Source: Rhizobiales bacterium dw_265
GTDB lineage: Bacteria > Pseudomonadota > Alphaproteobacteria > Micropepsales > Micropepsaceae
Length of the DNA: 64,000 nt
Assembly (NCBI GenBank): GCA_018449595.1
Contig: JAAVUU010000004.1
Span: forward strand, 1 to 64,000
Reading direction: 5' to 3'
The notes beneath the pieces are model-generated. The model saw only the letters and a program-made list of their open reading frames with translations, was not told the origin of the DNA and searched no databases. Position 1 is the stretch's first letter, and the number at the start of each line of letters is the position of its first letter. Shown here piece after piece: positions 51,007 to 60,188 of the stretch. The translations under genes and the position numbers were made by a program.

Positions 51007-52230
51007 TCAAAGCTGGCAGAGCTTGGTGATCTCAAGCGTCTGCTGGGTGCGCGGGTCCAGCGCCGCCGTATCGGCGCAGAGCGGCGTCACGACAATCTTC
51101 GCCTCGTCCGGGCGATGCAGGGCGCGCAGGTCCAGCGCCAGCAGCGCCTTGCTCCAGTCCTGGAACGGGCCCATCACCGGGCTGCCCTCGCCCAGCCGCA
51201 CCGCGTCGCGCAGATAGGGCTCGGCGTCGGCGGCGTCGCGCTGCTCCAGGAAGTACAGGCCGCGGAACAGATGCGCGCGCGGGTCCTTGGGATAGCGTTC
51301 CACCAGGGTATAGCTGTCGGCCTTCATGGCCTCGATATCCTTGGGGATGTCCCTGGGCGGAATGTAGTCCAGCCCGTCCTTGGCATACTGCACATAGGTA
51401 TGTCCCGACGCCATGAAGGCCGCCACCGTCAGCGCCACCCAGGCGCCGGCGATGGTGGCGGCGACGGAGCGGGCCGGCGGCTCCTCCTGCTCGTCGTTCC
51501 AGATGACCAGGATGACAAAGGCCAGCGCCGCCCCCGCCAGGCAGCCGCCCAGATGGGCGTTGATGTCCACCACCGCCCCGCCATGGGCCAAACTGGGAGC
51601 CAGGCTGGGAGCCAGCGCCGGAATCAGCGAGCCCAGCGCCACCCGCCGCATCAGGTTCACCTTTCGGGCCCCGGCATGGAAGCTGAGGGTGAACAGCGCC
51701 GCCAGGGTCGCCATGATGGCGCCCGATGCCCCCACCGACAGCACATCGGGAGGATTGAGCAGCATCGACAGCACCGCCCCGGCAAAGCCGCCGGTGAAAT
51801 AGATGGCGGCAAACCAGCCGATGCCGATCATCGGCTCCAGCAGGAAGCCCACGATGACAAAGGTGACGAGATTGCCGATCAGGTGGGCGGGCGAGCCGTG
51901 CAGGTTGGTGGCGGTGAACAGCCGCCACCATTCGCCATGGCCGATGACCTGGGCGCGGTCCACCGCCCCCATCGCCAGCAGGGAGAAATGGCCGGGAGAA
52001 TTTGGCGCGGTGAAATCGGTGGCGCGCAGCAGATCGTCATGGAAGCGCGCGGCGAGATGGTAGGTGAAAACCAGCGTGAACCAGGGCACCCGCGCCAAGA
52101 AGCGGCGTATGCCCGTGGGCGGCGACTTGGCTTCCACAAGGGCCGGTGCGGACGTGGCAACCGCCCGCCGGGGCGCAGGCGGAGGCATAGCGGCGCGCTT
52201 GCCGAAACTGGCCGTCCTCGTCATCCCCAT
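51007..52230 (-). CDS. Rhomboid-family intramembrane serine protease
   Basis: 407 aa. The rhomboid core has EWWRLFTATNLHGSPAHLIG with the His/Asn region, the catalytic Ser in VLSVGASGAIMATLAAL and the catalytic His in VVDINAHLGGCLAGAALAFV. A C-terminal soluble extension (about residues 290-407) contains TPR-like helices (DPRAHLFRGLYFLEQRDAAD, AEPYLRDAVRLGEG). The N-terminal 40 residues are Pro/Ala-rich. The start may instead be the Met at 52188. Substrates unknown. Confidence 0.87.
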   Translation of the reverse strand: MGMTRTASFGKRAAMPPPAPRRAVATSAPALVEAKSPPTGIRRFLARVPWFTLVFTYHLAARFHDDLLRATDFTAPNSPGHFSLLAMGAVDRAQVIGHGEWWRLFTATNLHGSPAHLIGNLVTFVIVGFLLEPMIGIGWFAAIYFTGGFAGAVLSMLLNPPDVLSVGASGAIMATLAALFTLSFHAGARKVNLMRRVALGSLIPALAPSLAPSLAHGGAVVDINAHLGGCLAGAALAFVILVIWNDEQEEPPARSVAATIAGAWVALTVAAFMASGHTYVQYAKDGLDYIPPRDIPKDIEAMKADSYTLVERYPKDPRAHLFRGLYFLEQRDAADAEPYLRDAVRLGEGSPVMGPFQDWSKALLALDLRALHRPDEAKIVVTPLCADTAALDPRTQQTLEITKLCQL

Positions 52231-52308
52231 CGCCCTGTTATGAGCGATGAGGATAAAGGATCAGCAATTGCCGCGCGGTAAAGCGAAAGGCTTAACGGCG
52301 CGAAACTT

Positions 52309-52944
52309 TTATTCGGCGGCGGCGCGAACCGGCGTGGATTCCTTGGCCAGGTTCTCGGCGGCGAATTCCCAGTTCAGGATCTTGCCCAGCACGGTCTCCA
52401 GATATTTCGGCCGCGCATTCTGATAGTCCAGATAATAGGCATGTTCCCACACATCCACGGTCAACAGGCAGTTGACGCCCTTGGCCATGGGGGTTTCGGC
52501 ATTGGGGGTCTTCTCGATGGAGAGCTTGCCGTCCTTGCTGACCAGCCAGGCCCAGCCCGAACCGAACTGGGTCTTGCCCGCATCCGCCAGCTTGGCGATC
52601 AGTTCGTCCTTGCCGCCGAAGGCTTCGGCGATGGCGCTGTCCAGCGCACCCGACGGCGCGGTCTGGGAGGGGGTCAGGCTGCGCCAGTAGAAATCATGGT
52701 TCCACACCTGGCCGGCATTGTTGAACAGGGTCTTTTCTTTCGCGTCGGCGGAGCCGGCGGTGGCCTGGACGACCTCTTCCAGCTTCATGTCGGCGAATTT
52801 GGTGCCTTCGACCAGCTTGTTGAGCGTGTCCACATAGGTCTGGTGATGCTTGTAATAATGGAACGAGATGGTGTTGGCCGAAATGGTGGGGGCCAGGGCG
52901 TCATCGGCCCAGGGCAGCGGCGCGAGCTTGAAAGGGGCGGACAT
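52309..52944 (-). CDS. sodB: Iron-type superoxide dismutase
   Basis: 211 aa from ATG 52944. Metal ligands are in SFHYYKHHQTYVDTLNKLV, NAGQVWNHDFYWRSLTP and DVWEHAYYLDYQNARPKYLE. The GSGWAWLVSKDGKLSI strand and a Gln-containing AGKTQFGSGW are typical of the Fe form; cambialism cannot be excluded. No signal peptide, so cytosolic. The C-terminus is longer than usual and Ala/Glu-rich. Confidence 0.92.
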   Translation of the reverse strand: MSAPFKLAPLPWADDALAPTISANTISFHYYKHHQTYVDTLNKLVEGTKFADMKLEEVVQATAGSADAKEKTLFNNAGQVWNHDFYWRSLTPSQTAPSGALDSAIAEAFGGKDELIAKLADAGKTQFGSGWAWLVSKDGKLSIEKTPNAETPMAKGVNCLLTVDVWEHAYYLDYQNARPKYLETVLGKILNWEFAAENLAKESTPVRAAAE

Positions 52945-53214
52945 GAAATCTCCTCTGGATGGAATGGCGGGCTCCCCGTTAACGCCTGAAGCCGAATAAA
53001 GGTCCAGGCCGGGGACGGTGAAAGTGCGAATATAAGAACGCCGGCCGCGCACTGCAACATGCGGAAAACATTTGGACCCCCGCGTCGCTTGCGACGCGAC
53101 AAACCAATAAACTTCGTGATCACCGTAACCCAAATGTCATTCGACTTTCGCGGAGCCTTCGCGCAAAACAGAAACAAGCGGGGTAGTTATTCTACAAGCT
53201 TTTCGGAGGCAATC

Positions 53215-53424
53215 ATGCCTGCATACGAAATCTTCTATCTCGACGAGTCCGGCGCGGTCACCTACAAATTCTCCGCCGATTGCGACGACGACCAGCGCGC
53301 CAGGGTCCTGGCGCACGCCATGAAGACACCCAGCGCCAAGAAGCTGCAGGTGTGGAGCGGCGAGGCGCTGATCTATGCCCGCCCCGGCTCGGTGCTGGAA
53401 CACCCGATGTTGCGGGCGTCCTAG
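53215..53424 (+). CDS. Small conserved protein
   Basis: 69 aa from ATG 53215 with GGAGG 5 nt upstream. It begins MPAYEIFYLDESGAVTYKFS and has KKLQVWSGEALIYARPG. The size and strand-helix-strand pattern suggest a small alpha/beta protein. It overlaps the convergent aminotransferase stop by 4 nt. Function unknown. Confidence 0.62.
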   Translation: MPAYEIFYLDESGAVTYKFSADCDDDQRARVLAHAMKTPSAKKLQVWSGEALIYARPGSVLEHPMLRAS

Positions 53425-54812
53425 ACCAGCCCCTCCGCCTTCGCCCAGTCCAGCGTCTTGTTCAGCCCGCGCTCGAAACGGTCGAACAGCTCGCCGATCT
53501 CGGCCTCGGTGATCACCAGCGGCGGGCACAGCGCGATGCGGTCATGGATCAGCGGCCGCACGATGACGCCTTCATCCTGGCAGAAACGTCCCATCGCGGC
53601 CCCGACCCCGGCCTTGGCGTCGAAATTGGCCTTGGTCCGCTTGTCGGCCACCATCTCGATGGCGCCGATCAGGCCGACGCCATTGGCCTCGCCCACCAGC
53701 GGATGCGCCCGCAACGCCGCCAGCCGCTGCTGGAAGACCGACGCCACCTGGCGCACATGCCCGAAGGTATCGCGGCGCTCATAGATTTCCAGCGTCTTCA
53801 GCGCCACCGCCGCCGCCACCGGATGCGCCGAATAGGTGAAGGCATGCCACAGCCCGCCGATGCGGGTGGCCTCTTCCTCGATGATCTCCACCAGTTCCGG
53901 CGACAGCAGCACCGCCGAGATCGGCACATAGGCCGATGACAGCGCCTTGGCGATGGACATGGAGTCGGGCTGGTAATTGTAGGTCTGGCAGCCGAAGGCG
54001 TTGCCGGTGCGGCCGAAGCCGCAGATCACCTCATCGTCCACCAGATAGATGCCATACTTGTCCAGCACCGCCGCTATCGCTTCATGATAGCCGCGCGGCG
54101 GCACGATGGCACCGCCCGCGCCCATCACCGCTTCGGTGAACATGGCGGCGATGGTGTCGGGGCCTTCGCGCCGGATCAGCGCATCCAGATCGCCCGCCAG
54201 GCGTGCCGAATATTGTTCTTCCGTCTCGCCCGGCCGGGCGTCGCGATAATAATGCGGGCAGGCGGCGCGGATGGTGAAGTCGAATGGCAGGTCGAAACTT
54301 TTGTGAAAGGCGTCCAGCCCGGTCAGCGAGGCGCTGGCAAGCGTCACGCCATGATAGGCGCGGTCGCGGGCGATGATCTTCTTCCTGCCGGTCTGGCCGC
54401 GCGCATTGGCGGCATACCACATCAGCTTGATCTGGCTGTCATTGGCCTCGCTGCCGGAATTGGCGAAGAACACCTTGCCCACCGGAAAGGGCGCCATCTC
54501 CTTCAGCTTCTCGGCCAGGGCGATGCCCGGCTCATGGCTCTTGCCGCCGAAAATGTGCGCGAAGGGCAGCTTGCGCATCTGCTCGGCCGCCGCCTGGACC
54601 AGTTCTTCCTCGCCCCAGCCCAGCGCCGTACACCATAGCCCGCCCATGGCTTCCAGATAGTCCTTGCCGTCGCCGCCATAGACGAACACGCCCTGGCCGC
54701 GCTCGATCACCAAGGGGCCGGTCTGGCGCAGCGCCGTCAGGTTGGTGAAGGGATGCAGCAGGCTCGCCATGTCGCGGGACTGGATGTTGGAAAGGCGGGG
54801 AGCGGACATCAT
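53421..54812 (-). CDS. Class III PLP aminotransferase (omega-transaminase type)
   Basis: 463 aa. PLP-binding signatures: FFANSGSEANDSQIKLMWYA, RAYHGVTLASASLTG, LVDDEVICGFGRTGNAFGCQ and the Schiff-base Lys in DSMSIAKALSSAYVPISAVL. The length and N-terminal HPFTNLTALRQTGPLVIERG fit the putrescine/omega-amino-acid subgroup. Given the decarboxylase at 37377, polyamine catabolism is one possibility, but the genes are not linked. Confidence 0.88.
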   Translation of the reverse strand: MMSAPRLSNIQSRDMASLLHPFTNLTALRQTGPLVIERGQGVFVYGGDGKDYLEAMGGLWCTALGWGEEELVQAAAEQMRKLPFAHIFGGKSHEPGIALAEKLKEMAPFPVGKVFFANSGSEANDSQIKLMWYAANARGQTGRKKIIARDRAYHGVTLASASLTGLDAFHKSFDLPFDFTIRAACPHYYRDARPGETEEQYSARLAGDLDALIRREGPDTIAAMFTEAVMGAGGAIVPPRGYHEAIAAVLDKYGIYLVDDEVICGFGRTGNAFGCQTYNYQPDSMSIAKALSSAYVPISAVLLSPELVEIIEEEATRIGGLWHAFTYSAHPVAAAVALKTLEIYERRDTFGHVRQVASVFQQRLAALRAHPLVGEANGVGLIGAIEMVADKRTKANFDAKAGVGAAMGRFCQDEGVIVRPLIHDRIALCPPLVITEAEIGELFDRFERGLNKTLDWAKAEGLV

Positions 54813-54901
54813 TGGACTCTTGGGCTCTGGACTCTCGCGGCGGCACGCAATCTATCTTATGTTGGCGCACAAAGATCAAACGCCCAATCCGGATTGCTTC
54901 C

Positions 54902-55681
54902 ATGCGTTCCCAGCTTCCCGCCGCCCGGCTGGCACTTGCCGCCCTGGTCCTGGCCCTTGCCGTCGCCTGTGCCGCCATTGCCGGGGTGCGCGGCGGATTT
55001 TTCCCTTATGACATGGGCATCAGGATCATGTGGCCCGCCACCGCGCTGGGGCTGGCGGCGCTGATCGCAAGCCTGGCGTGGCTGCGCGCCGCCGCCATCA
55101 GCAACACCGGCATCGGCAAGCGCATGGGCCTAGCGGCGCTGGCGGGATCGCTGGCCTTTCTTTATCCGCCGCTGTCCACTTTCTATTACGGCCTGACCAT
55201 GCCGCCGATCCACGATGCCGCGACCGATCCCGACGATCCGCCGCAATTCGTGGCGCTGGCGAAACTGCGCCGGCCCGGCATGAACGCTCTGGCCTTCGAT
55301 CCGCGGCAGAAGATCCGTTACCAGGGCGAGGAGGTCACGGTGTCCTATGCCCTGCACAACTACAAAAACAATCTCCTCACCAAGCCGCAGTTCAAGCTGA
55401 TGCCGGGCAGCGCCGCGCCGATGAAGACCCTGTTCTGGCGCTGCTTCGAGACCGCCAAGGACCTGGGCTGGACCATCGTGGACTATAACGACAACCAAGG
55501 CCGCATCGAGGCCACCGCTTCCAGCTTCTGGTTCGGCCAGGTCTCCGACATCGTGATCCGCACCCGGCCATCCGGCGCCATCGGGGCGCGGCCCGACATG
55601 CGCGCGCAAAGCCGCACCCTGGCCATCGACAACGGCTTCAACATTTTCCTGCTGAAGGCTTTCCGCGCCAAACTCAGCTAG
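54902..55681 (+). CDS. DUF1499 membrane protein
   Basis: 259 aa from ATG 54902. Three N-terminal membrane segments (about 8-28, 40-62, 75-95) precede a soluble DUF1499 domain: LFWRCFETAKDLGWTIVDYN, then GRIEATASSFWFGQVSDIVI and DMRAQSRTLAIDNGFNIFLL. Function is unknown. The stop overlaps the convergent MBL gene by 8 nt. Confidence 0.8.
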   Translation: MRSQLPAARLALAALVLALAVACAAIAGVRGGFFPYDMGIRIMWPATALGLAALIASLAWLRAAAISNTGIGKRMGLAALAGSLAFLYPPLSTFYYGLTMPPIHDAATDPDDPPQFVALAKLRRPGMNALAFDPRQKIRYQGEEVTVSYALHNYKNNLLTKPQFKLMPGSAAPMKTLFWRCFETAKDLGWTIVDYNDNQGRIEATASSFWFGQVSDIVIRTRPSGAIGARPDMRAQSRTLAIDNGFNIFLLKAFRAKLS

Positions 55682-56540
55682 GCCGGACGCGCCCGCCCTC
55701 CGCCATGCCTTTGGCGATCAGGTGATCCAGATGCGCCCGGACCTGGCTGGCGGCAGCCCGGCGCAGGCCCGGCGCGACATCGGGATAAAGCCTTGCCGTG
55801 ATCGCCGCCACGCTGTCGTCCCCCGCCGCCAGCGCCGCCACGATCTGCGCCTCCCGCGTCCGGCGATGCGCCAGCAATCCGCGCACCCAGTCCTGCGGCC
55901 GGGCGATGGGCGAGCCATGGGTGGGATAGAAAATCTTGTCGTCGCGTCCCAGCAGCTTTTCCAGGCTGGCGAGATAATGCGCCATGTCGCCATCGGGCGG
56001 CGCCACCACGCTGGTCGCCCAGCCCATCACATGATCGCCGCTGAACAGCGCACCTTCTTCCTCCAGCGCATAGCAGATGTGGTTGGAGGTATGTCCCGGC
56101 GTCGCCACGCAGCGCAGGGTAAAGCCGTCGCCCGCGATCGCATCGCCGTCCTTCACGATCACATCGGGCACGAAGTCATGGTCGATGGCTTCGTCCGCCA
56201 CGCCTTCGGCATCGTCGGGCAACGCGCGCAGCGGCACGCCATGGGTCGGCGCGCCCGACCATTCCTTCAACGCCGCCGCCGCGGGGGAGTGATCCCTGTG
56301 GCTATGGGTCAGAAGGATATGACTCACCCGGCGCGTGCCGATGGCGCGCTTCAGCGCCTCGATATGTTCCGGCATCGCCGGCCCCGGATCGATCGCCGCC
56401 ACGGCCCGCTCGCCCACCAGGTAAACCCCGGTGCCCTTGAAGGTGAAGGGGCCGGGGTTGGGGGCCAAGAGGCGGCCGACGCGCGGGGACAGGCGCAGTT
56501 CTTCCCCGTATGGCACGTCCAGCGACCGATCGAATTCCAT
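55674..56540 (-). CDS. MBL-fold metallo-hydrolase
   Basis: 288 aa. The metal-binding motif is HILLTHSHRDHSPAAAAL (HxHxDH), with further His in VATPGHTSNHICYALE and LFSGDHVMGWATSVVAP, and FYPTHGSPIARPQ. The C-terminal domain is a winged-helix-like region (EAQIVAALAAGDDSVAAITA), as in LACTB2-type proteins. The substrate is unknown. Confidence 0.87.
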   Translation of the reverse strand: MEFDRSLDVPYGEELRLSPRVGRLLAPNPGPFTFKGTGVYLVGERAVAAIDPGPAMPEHIEALKRAIGTRRVSHILLTHSHRDHSPAAAALKEWSGAPTHGVPLRALPDDAEGVADEAIDHDFVPDVIVKDGDAIAGDGFTLRCVATPGHTSNHICYALEEEGALFSGDHVMGWATSVVAPPDGDMAHYLASLEKLLGRDDKIFYPTHGSPIARPQDWVRGLLAHRRTREAQIVAALAAGDDSVAAITARLYPDVAPGLRRAAASQVRAHLDHLIAKGMAEGGRVRPS

Positions 56541-56640
56541 GCGCCCTTGTTAACGCTTTTGGCCGGCTGGTAAAGCAATCTTAGGAAAGCGCCACGCAGG
56601 ATGGCCCCTGCCGTCCTTCTGTTGCATCCGGGGATTTACC

Positions 56641-57786
56641 TTGTCCAGTGATCGTTCCGTCCGCTTCCTGAGCGCGCTGGGTGGCGCCTCGACCAGCCGC
56701 GTGTTGAACCTGTTCCGCATCGCCAGGGACAATGCCGGCAATCCCGAACATGCCGAAAAGCCGCTGTTCCTCTCGCCGGTGATCAACAATGCCTTCCTGC
56801 TCAAGCACCGCACCCGCGCCGACGAGAGCTATCTGTTCTCCTCGCCCCGGGCGGTGGCGACCAAGATCATCGTGCCCTTCGATGCCGAGGACCTGCGCGC
56901 CGGCGGCCGCTCGCTGTTCGTGGACCAGCGCGGCTATACCGAATCCCTGCGCATGGCGGGCAACTACAACCCGCAATCCCTGGAGCGCGACCTCATGGTG
57001 TTGCGCCTGCTGAACGCGGTGCCGTCGCTGGACCCGTTCCTGCTGCGCGAACACCTGCGCAACAACAGGATCGAGGTTTCGCCCTCCTATTTCGCCATCT
57101 CCGAAGGCGACCAGCAGCGCATGCATGATTTCGTCAGCCAGGAAATGTCCAAGCTGATCGCGCTGGCGGGCGGCGAGGACGGCGGCGCCAGCCGCATGGT
57201 GACGGCCATGCTGTCCAACGAGGTGGACGAAAAGCTCGAACCCCTGCGCCTGACCCTGAACCTGAACGGCAACGACTTCCGCGAAGGCGTCTTCAGCTGG
57301 CGCGGCTTCCTCTATTACAAATGGTCGATGGGCAAATTCTGGCCCGACGTGATGGGCGTGCTGCGCGAGATCAACGCCATCCAGCCGATCGGCGCGGCGA
57401 CCCCGGAACAGAAGATCTATCTGGCGTCGGCACGCCGCGGCATCATCGAGATGGTGCGCGACAACGGCAATCATGTGAACAAGGCGCTGTCGGTCTATGA
57501 CGACTCCTTCGCCGACCTGGTGGCCCACCAGGCGCCCAAGACCTTCCGCGACTTCCTGCTCTCCGCGCCCTACATGTTCCTGGACCTGGGCGAGAAGCTG
57601 GGCGCCATTTCCCATATCGTCAGCTTCTGGCGCTACCGTTTCCCGCAAGGTGGGGGGCCCCGCCACATCGACGCCGACGAGCTGTCGGCCATCTTCCAGG
57701 ACTTCTCCAGCGGCTTTGGCGAGAAGATCAAGGGCGAGCCCTCGGTCCTCAAAAGGCCGGTTGTCATAGATATGACGGCGGCCTGA
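56641..57786 (+). CDS. Conserved alphaproteobacterial protein of unknown function (381 aa)
   Basis: TTG start at 56641, chosen because it precedes the conserved-looking SSDRSVRFLSALGGASTSRV. Features visible are KIIVPFDAEDLRAGGRSLFV, ERDLMVLRLLNAVPSLDPFL, and FREGVFSWRGFLYYKWSMGK. No membrane segment or catalytic motif. It is monocistronic, and the sequence is well conserved in style. No function is proposed. Confidence 0.62.
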   Translation: MSSDRSVRFLSALGGASTSRVLNLFRIARDNAGNPEHAEKPLFLSPVINNAFLLKHRTRADESYLFSSPRAVATKIIVPFDAEDLRAGGRSLFVDQRGYTESLRMAGNYNPQSLERDLMVLRLLNAVPSLDPFLLREHLRNNRIEVSPSYFAISEGDQQRMHDFVSQEMSKLIALAGGEDGGASRMVTAMLSNEVDEKLEPLRLTLNLNGNDFREGVFSWRGFLYYKWSMGKFWPDVMGVLREINAIQPIGAATPEQKIYLASARRGIIEMVRDNGNHVNKALSVYDDSFADLVAHQAPKTFRDFLLSAPYMFLDLGEKLGAISHIVSFWRYRFPQGGGPRHIDADELSAIFQDFSSGFGEKIKGEPSVLKRPVVIDMTAA

Positions 57787-57891
57787 TATTTCCGGGCTGG
57801 CATTTCCGGGTTAGTCTGAGATGCCTCAAGCGGGAACTTTCCCGCGAGGCTCGGCGTTTCCCTGTCGCATTTCCCGGAAAGGAATAGTCCC

Positions 57892-58521
57892 ATGTTCAAA
57901 TCCCTCGCCCGACTGACTTGCGCGGCGGCCGTTGCCGCTGTCTGCTTTGTCGCTCCCGCCCAGGCCGAGTCCGACAAGGCCGAACTGCTGCGCGACGCCA
58001 ACCGCACCGTCAGCCACCTGCGCAGCGACCCCGCCTTCGGCCAGGCCCGCATCATGCTGCAGGGCGCCGAGGCGGTCTATATCGTGCCCAAGCTGGTCAA
58101 GGGCGGCTTCATCTTCGGCGCCGAGGGCGGCGACGGCGTCCTACTGCACCGCACCGGCCATGGCTGGAGCACCCCGCGCTTCTACGGCATGGGCTCGGCC
58201 AGCTTCGGCCTGCAGATCGGCCTGCAACAGGCGGAACTGGTCTTCATCATCAACAGCAAGCGGGCCCTGCGCGGCATCGAAAAGGGCGAGGTCAAGCTGG
58301 GCGCGGGCGCCGGCATCACCGTGGTGACCCTGTCCAGCGGCGCGGAAGGCGCCACCACCGCCCATGGCGGCGATATCGTGGTGTGGACCTCGGGCACCGG
58401 CGCCTATGCCGGCCTGTCCTTCAACGGCACCGTCATCAAGCAGGACAAGGACGAAAACGCGGTCCCCGCCACCGGCCCGGAAGCCCAGGCGCTGCGCCGC
58501 AACCTGGCCAGCATCTGGTAA
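57892..58521 (+). CDS. SYLF (Ysc84)-domain exported protein
   Basis: 209 aa. A signal peptide (residues 1-26, SLARLTCAAAVAAVCFVAPA) is followed by a SYLF domain: YIVPKLVKGGFIFGAEGGDG, FYGMGSASFGLQIGLQQAEL, VFIINSKRALRGIEKGEVKL and GDIVVWTSGTGAYAGLSF. SYLF domains bind lipids. Probably periplasmic or membrane-associated. Confidence 0.87.
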   Translation: MFKSLARLTCAAAVAAVCFVAPAQAESDKAELLRDANRTVSHLRSDPAFGQARIMLQGAEAVYIVPKLVKGGFIFGAEGGDGVLLHRTGHGWSTPRFYGMGSASFGLQIGLQQAELVFIINSKRALRGIEKGEVKLGAGAGITVVTLSSGAEGATTAHGGDIVVWTSGTGAYAGLSFNGTVIKQDKDENAVPATGPEAQALRRNLASIW

Positions 58522-58646
58522 GGCCAGGATGGCTCATTCCCTACAGGACCACTATTCATTGTCACGATTTCCGGCATAAGATCGGGCGTCCGGCCGGTCC
58601 TTGGGGGACCAGGGCGGGCGCCCCATGTCCCAGAGGAAACCTCCAC

Positions 58647-59042
58647 ATGAAAAAAATCGCCCTGCTCGCCGCCTGCGCGGCGCTGATCGCCACCCCCGTA
58701 CTTGTGACATCCGCTCTGGCCGACACCGCCCAGGAACTGTCCATCGGCCAGAACCATGCCGGCATGGCCGCCACCGCCGCCGACCTCAAGACCACCCAGA
58801 TGCACCTGCACCATGCCGTGAACTGCCTGGTCGGCCCCGCCGGCGCGGGCTTCGACGCCGCCGCCGGCAATCCCTGCGGCAAGGCCGGCAATGGCGCCAT
58901 TCCCGACTCCACCGATGCCGCCCAGAAGGCCAAGCTGGAAGCCGCCGTCAATGACGCGACGCCCGGCCTGACCACCACCGACCTGGCCACCGCCCAGGCC
59001 GCCGCCAAGACCACCGCCGACGCCATCGGCGCCGCGAAGTAG
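58647..59042 (+). CDS. Exported Ala/Thr-rich helical protein
   Basis: 131 aa from ATG 58647 with CAGAGGAAAC upstream. The signal peptide MKKIALLAACAALIATPVLV is cleaved near SALAD. The mature part contains AATAADLKTTQMHLHHAVNC and a second Cys (AAGNPCGKAGNG), then Ala/Thr helices. Function unknown. A strong terminator follows. Confidence 0.65.
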   Translation: MKKIALLAACAALIATPVLVTSALADTAQELSIGQNHAGMAATAADLKTTQMHLHHAVNCLVGPAGAGFDAAAGNPCGKAGNGAIPDSTDAAQKAKLEAAVNDATPGLTTTDLATAQAAAKTTADAIGAAK

Positions 59043-59141
59043 CTGCCCCCTCCGCCCTCGCCAGCCCCGGGGCGCAAAGCGCCCTGATACTCAAATGGCG
59101 CGCATGGGGGAGGTCACGTCGGGAGTCGATTGAAACAAGAA

Positions 59142-59168
59142 AGGCGCTTCTTCGGGAGCGCCTTTTTT
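59142..59168 (+). terminator. Rho-independent terminator
   Basis: Stem AGGCGCT with AGCGCCT around TCTTCGGG, followed by TTTTT. It ends transcription of the 58647 gene; the other strand (AAAAAAGGCGCT) can serve the convergent TPR gene. The spacer before it (59043-59141) is GC-rich with palindromic CCCTCCGCC-type sequence. Confidence 0.85.
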
Positions 59169-59631
59169 ATTCGGTGACCGCGAAAGCTTCCGGCGCTTCG
59201 CCGCGCTGCCAGCGGTCGAACATGCCCTGATATGCGGCCTCGATGGCGCGGGTGGTGCGCGCGGTGTCGAACAAAGGCGCGGTGTCCCGGCTTTGCAGCG
59301 CCAGCGGCTGGCGGGGGGCCATTTCCAGCACCCGGTCGTAAACGGCCAGCGCCTCGTCAATCCGCCCCAGCGCCTCGGCCGTGCGCCCCGCCGCATCCAG
59401 CGCGATGGCATAATTGGTCAGGGTCTCCGGCACGCCGGGCTGGGCCTGCAGCGCCCGCTCCATCAGCGCCAGCGCCTCCGCCACCCGGCCCTGTTGCAAC
59501 CGCAACAGCCCAAACAGGTGCAGCAAGGGATACTGGAACGGCGTCTGGGTCAGCAGGCGGGCATAGACGGCTTCCGCCAGCCGCCCCGCCTGGTGCAGCT
59601 GCATCGCCTGCTGGAGCGGGTCCGCCGTCAA
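59167..59631 (-). CDS. Tetratricopeptide-repeat protein
   Basis: 154 aa. About three TPR units are visible: AMQLHQAGRLAEAVYARLLT, LLRLQQGRVAEALALMERAL and YAIALDAAGRTAEALGRIDE, then ALAVYDRVLEMAPRQPLALQ. It is shorter than usual TPR adaptors. The start overlaps the UPF0114 stop as ATGA, so the two are co-translated. Confidence 0.78.
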   Translation of the reverse strand: MTADPLQQAMQLHQAGRLAEAVYARLLTQTPFQYPLLHLFGLLRLQQGRVAEALALMERALQAQPGVPETLTNYAIALDAAGRTAEALGRIDEALAVYDRVLEMAPRQPLALQSRDTAPLFDTARTTRAIEAAYQGMFDRWQRGEAPEAFAVTE

Positions 59632-60176
59632 GGCGCGTGCGGCTTCTCGGCGCGATTGGCGACAAAGTCCATCGCCGCGAACAGCAGGCCGGAAATGACG
59701 AAGGTGAGATGCAGCAGCAGCATCCAGCGCAAGCGTTCGCTGTCCAGCGGCGCGTCCTGTTCGGTCAGGGTCATGAAGGCGCGCAACAGCGAAATGGCCG
59801 AGATCGCCACGATGGAACCGATCAGCTTCATCTTGAGGCCGGAGAAATCCAGGGTGCCCATCCAGCTGGGCCGGTCCTCGGCATTCTCGGTGTTGATCCT
59901 GGAGACGAAATTCTCATAGCCGGAGAAGATCACGATCACCACCAGGTTGCCCGCCAGCGACAGGTCGATCAGCGACAAGGCCGCCAGGATCATCTGTTCG
60001 GGGTCCACATTCAGGATGTCCATCGCCTGGGGCAGCATGTGGATCAGCTCGCCCACGAACGCCGCCAGCAGCATCGCCAGCGACACCACCAGCCCCAGAT
60101 AAAAGGGCGCCAGCAGCCAGCGCGACTTGAACAGCACTTGTTCCAGCGTCGCTTCTATCCTGTTGCGATTGTGCAT
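59628..60176 (-). CDS. UPF0114 (YqhA/TIGR00645-type) membrane protein
   Basis: 182 aa with three to four membrane helices. Family features: FKSRWLLAPFYLGLVVSLAM, LIHMLPQAMDILNVDPEQMI, LSLIDLSLAGNLVVIVIFSG and YENFVSRI, then RPSWMGTLDFSGLKMKLIGS. Function unknown. First gene of a pair with the TPR gene. Confidence 0.88.
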   Translation of the reverse strand: MHNRNRIEATLEQVLFKSRWLLAPFYLGLVVSLAMLLAAFVGELIHMLPQAMDILNVDPEQMILAALSLIDLSLAGNLVVIVIFSGYENFVSRINTENAEDRPSWMGTLDFSGLKMKLIGSIVAISAISLLRAFMTLTEQDAPLDSERLRWMLLLHLTFVISGLLFAAMDFVANRAEKPHAP

Positions 60177-60188
60177 GCGTCCTCGCGC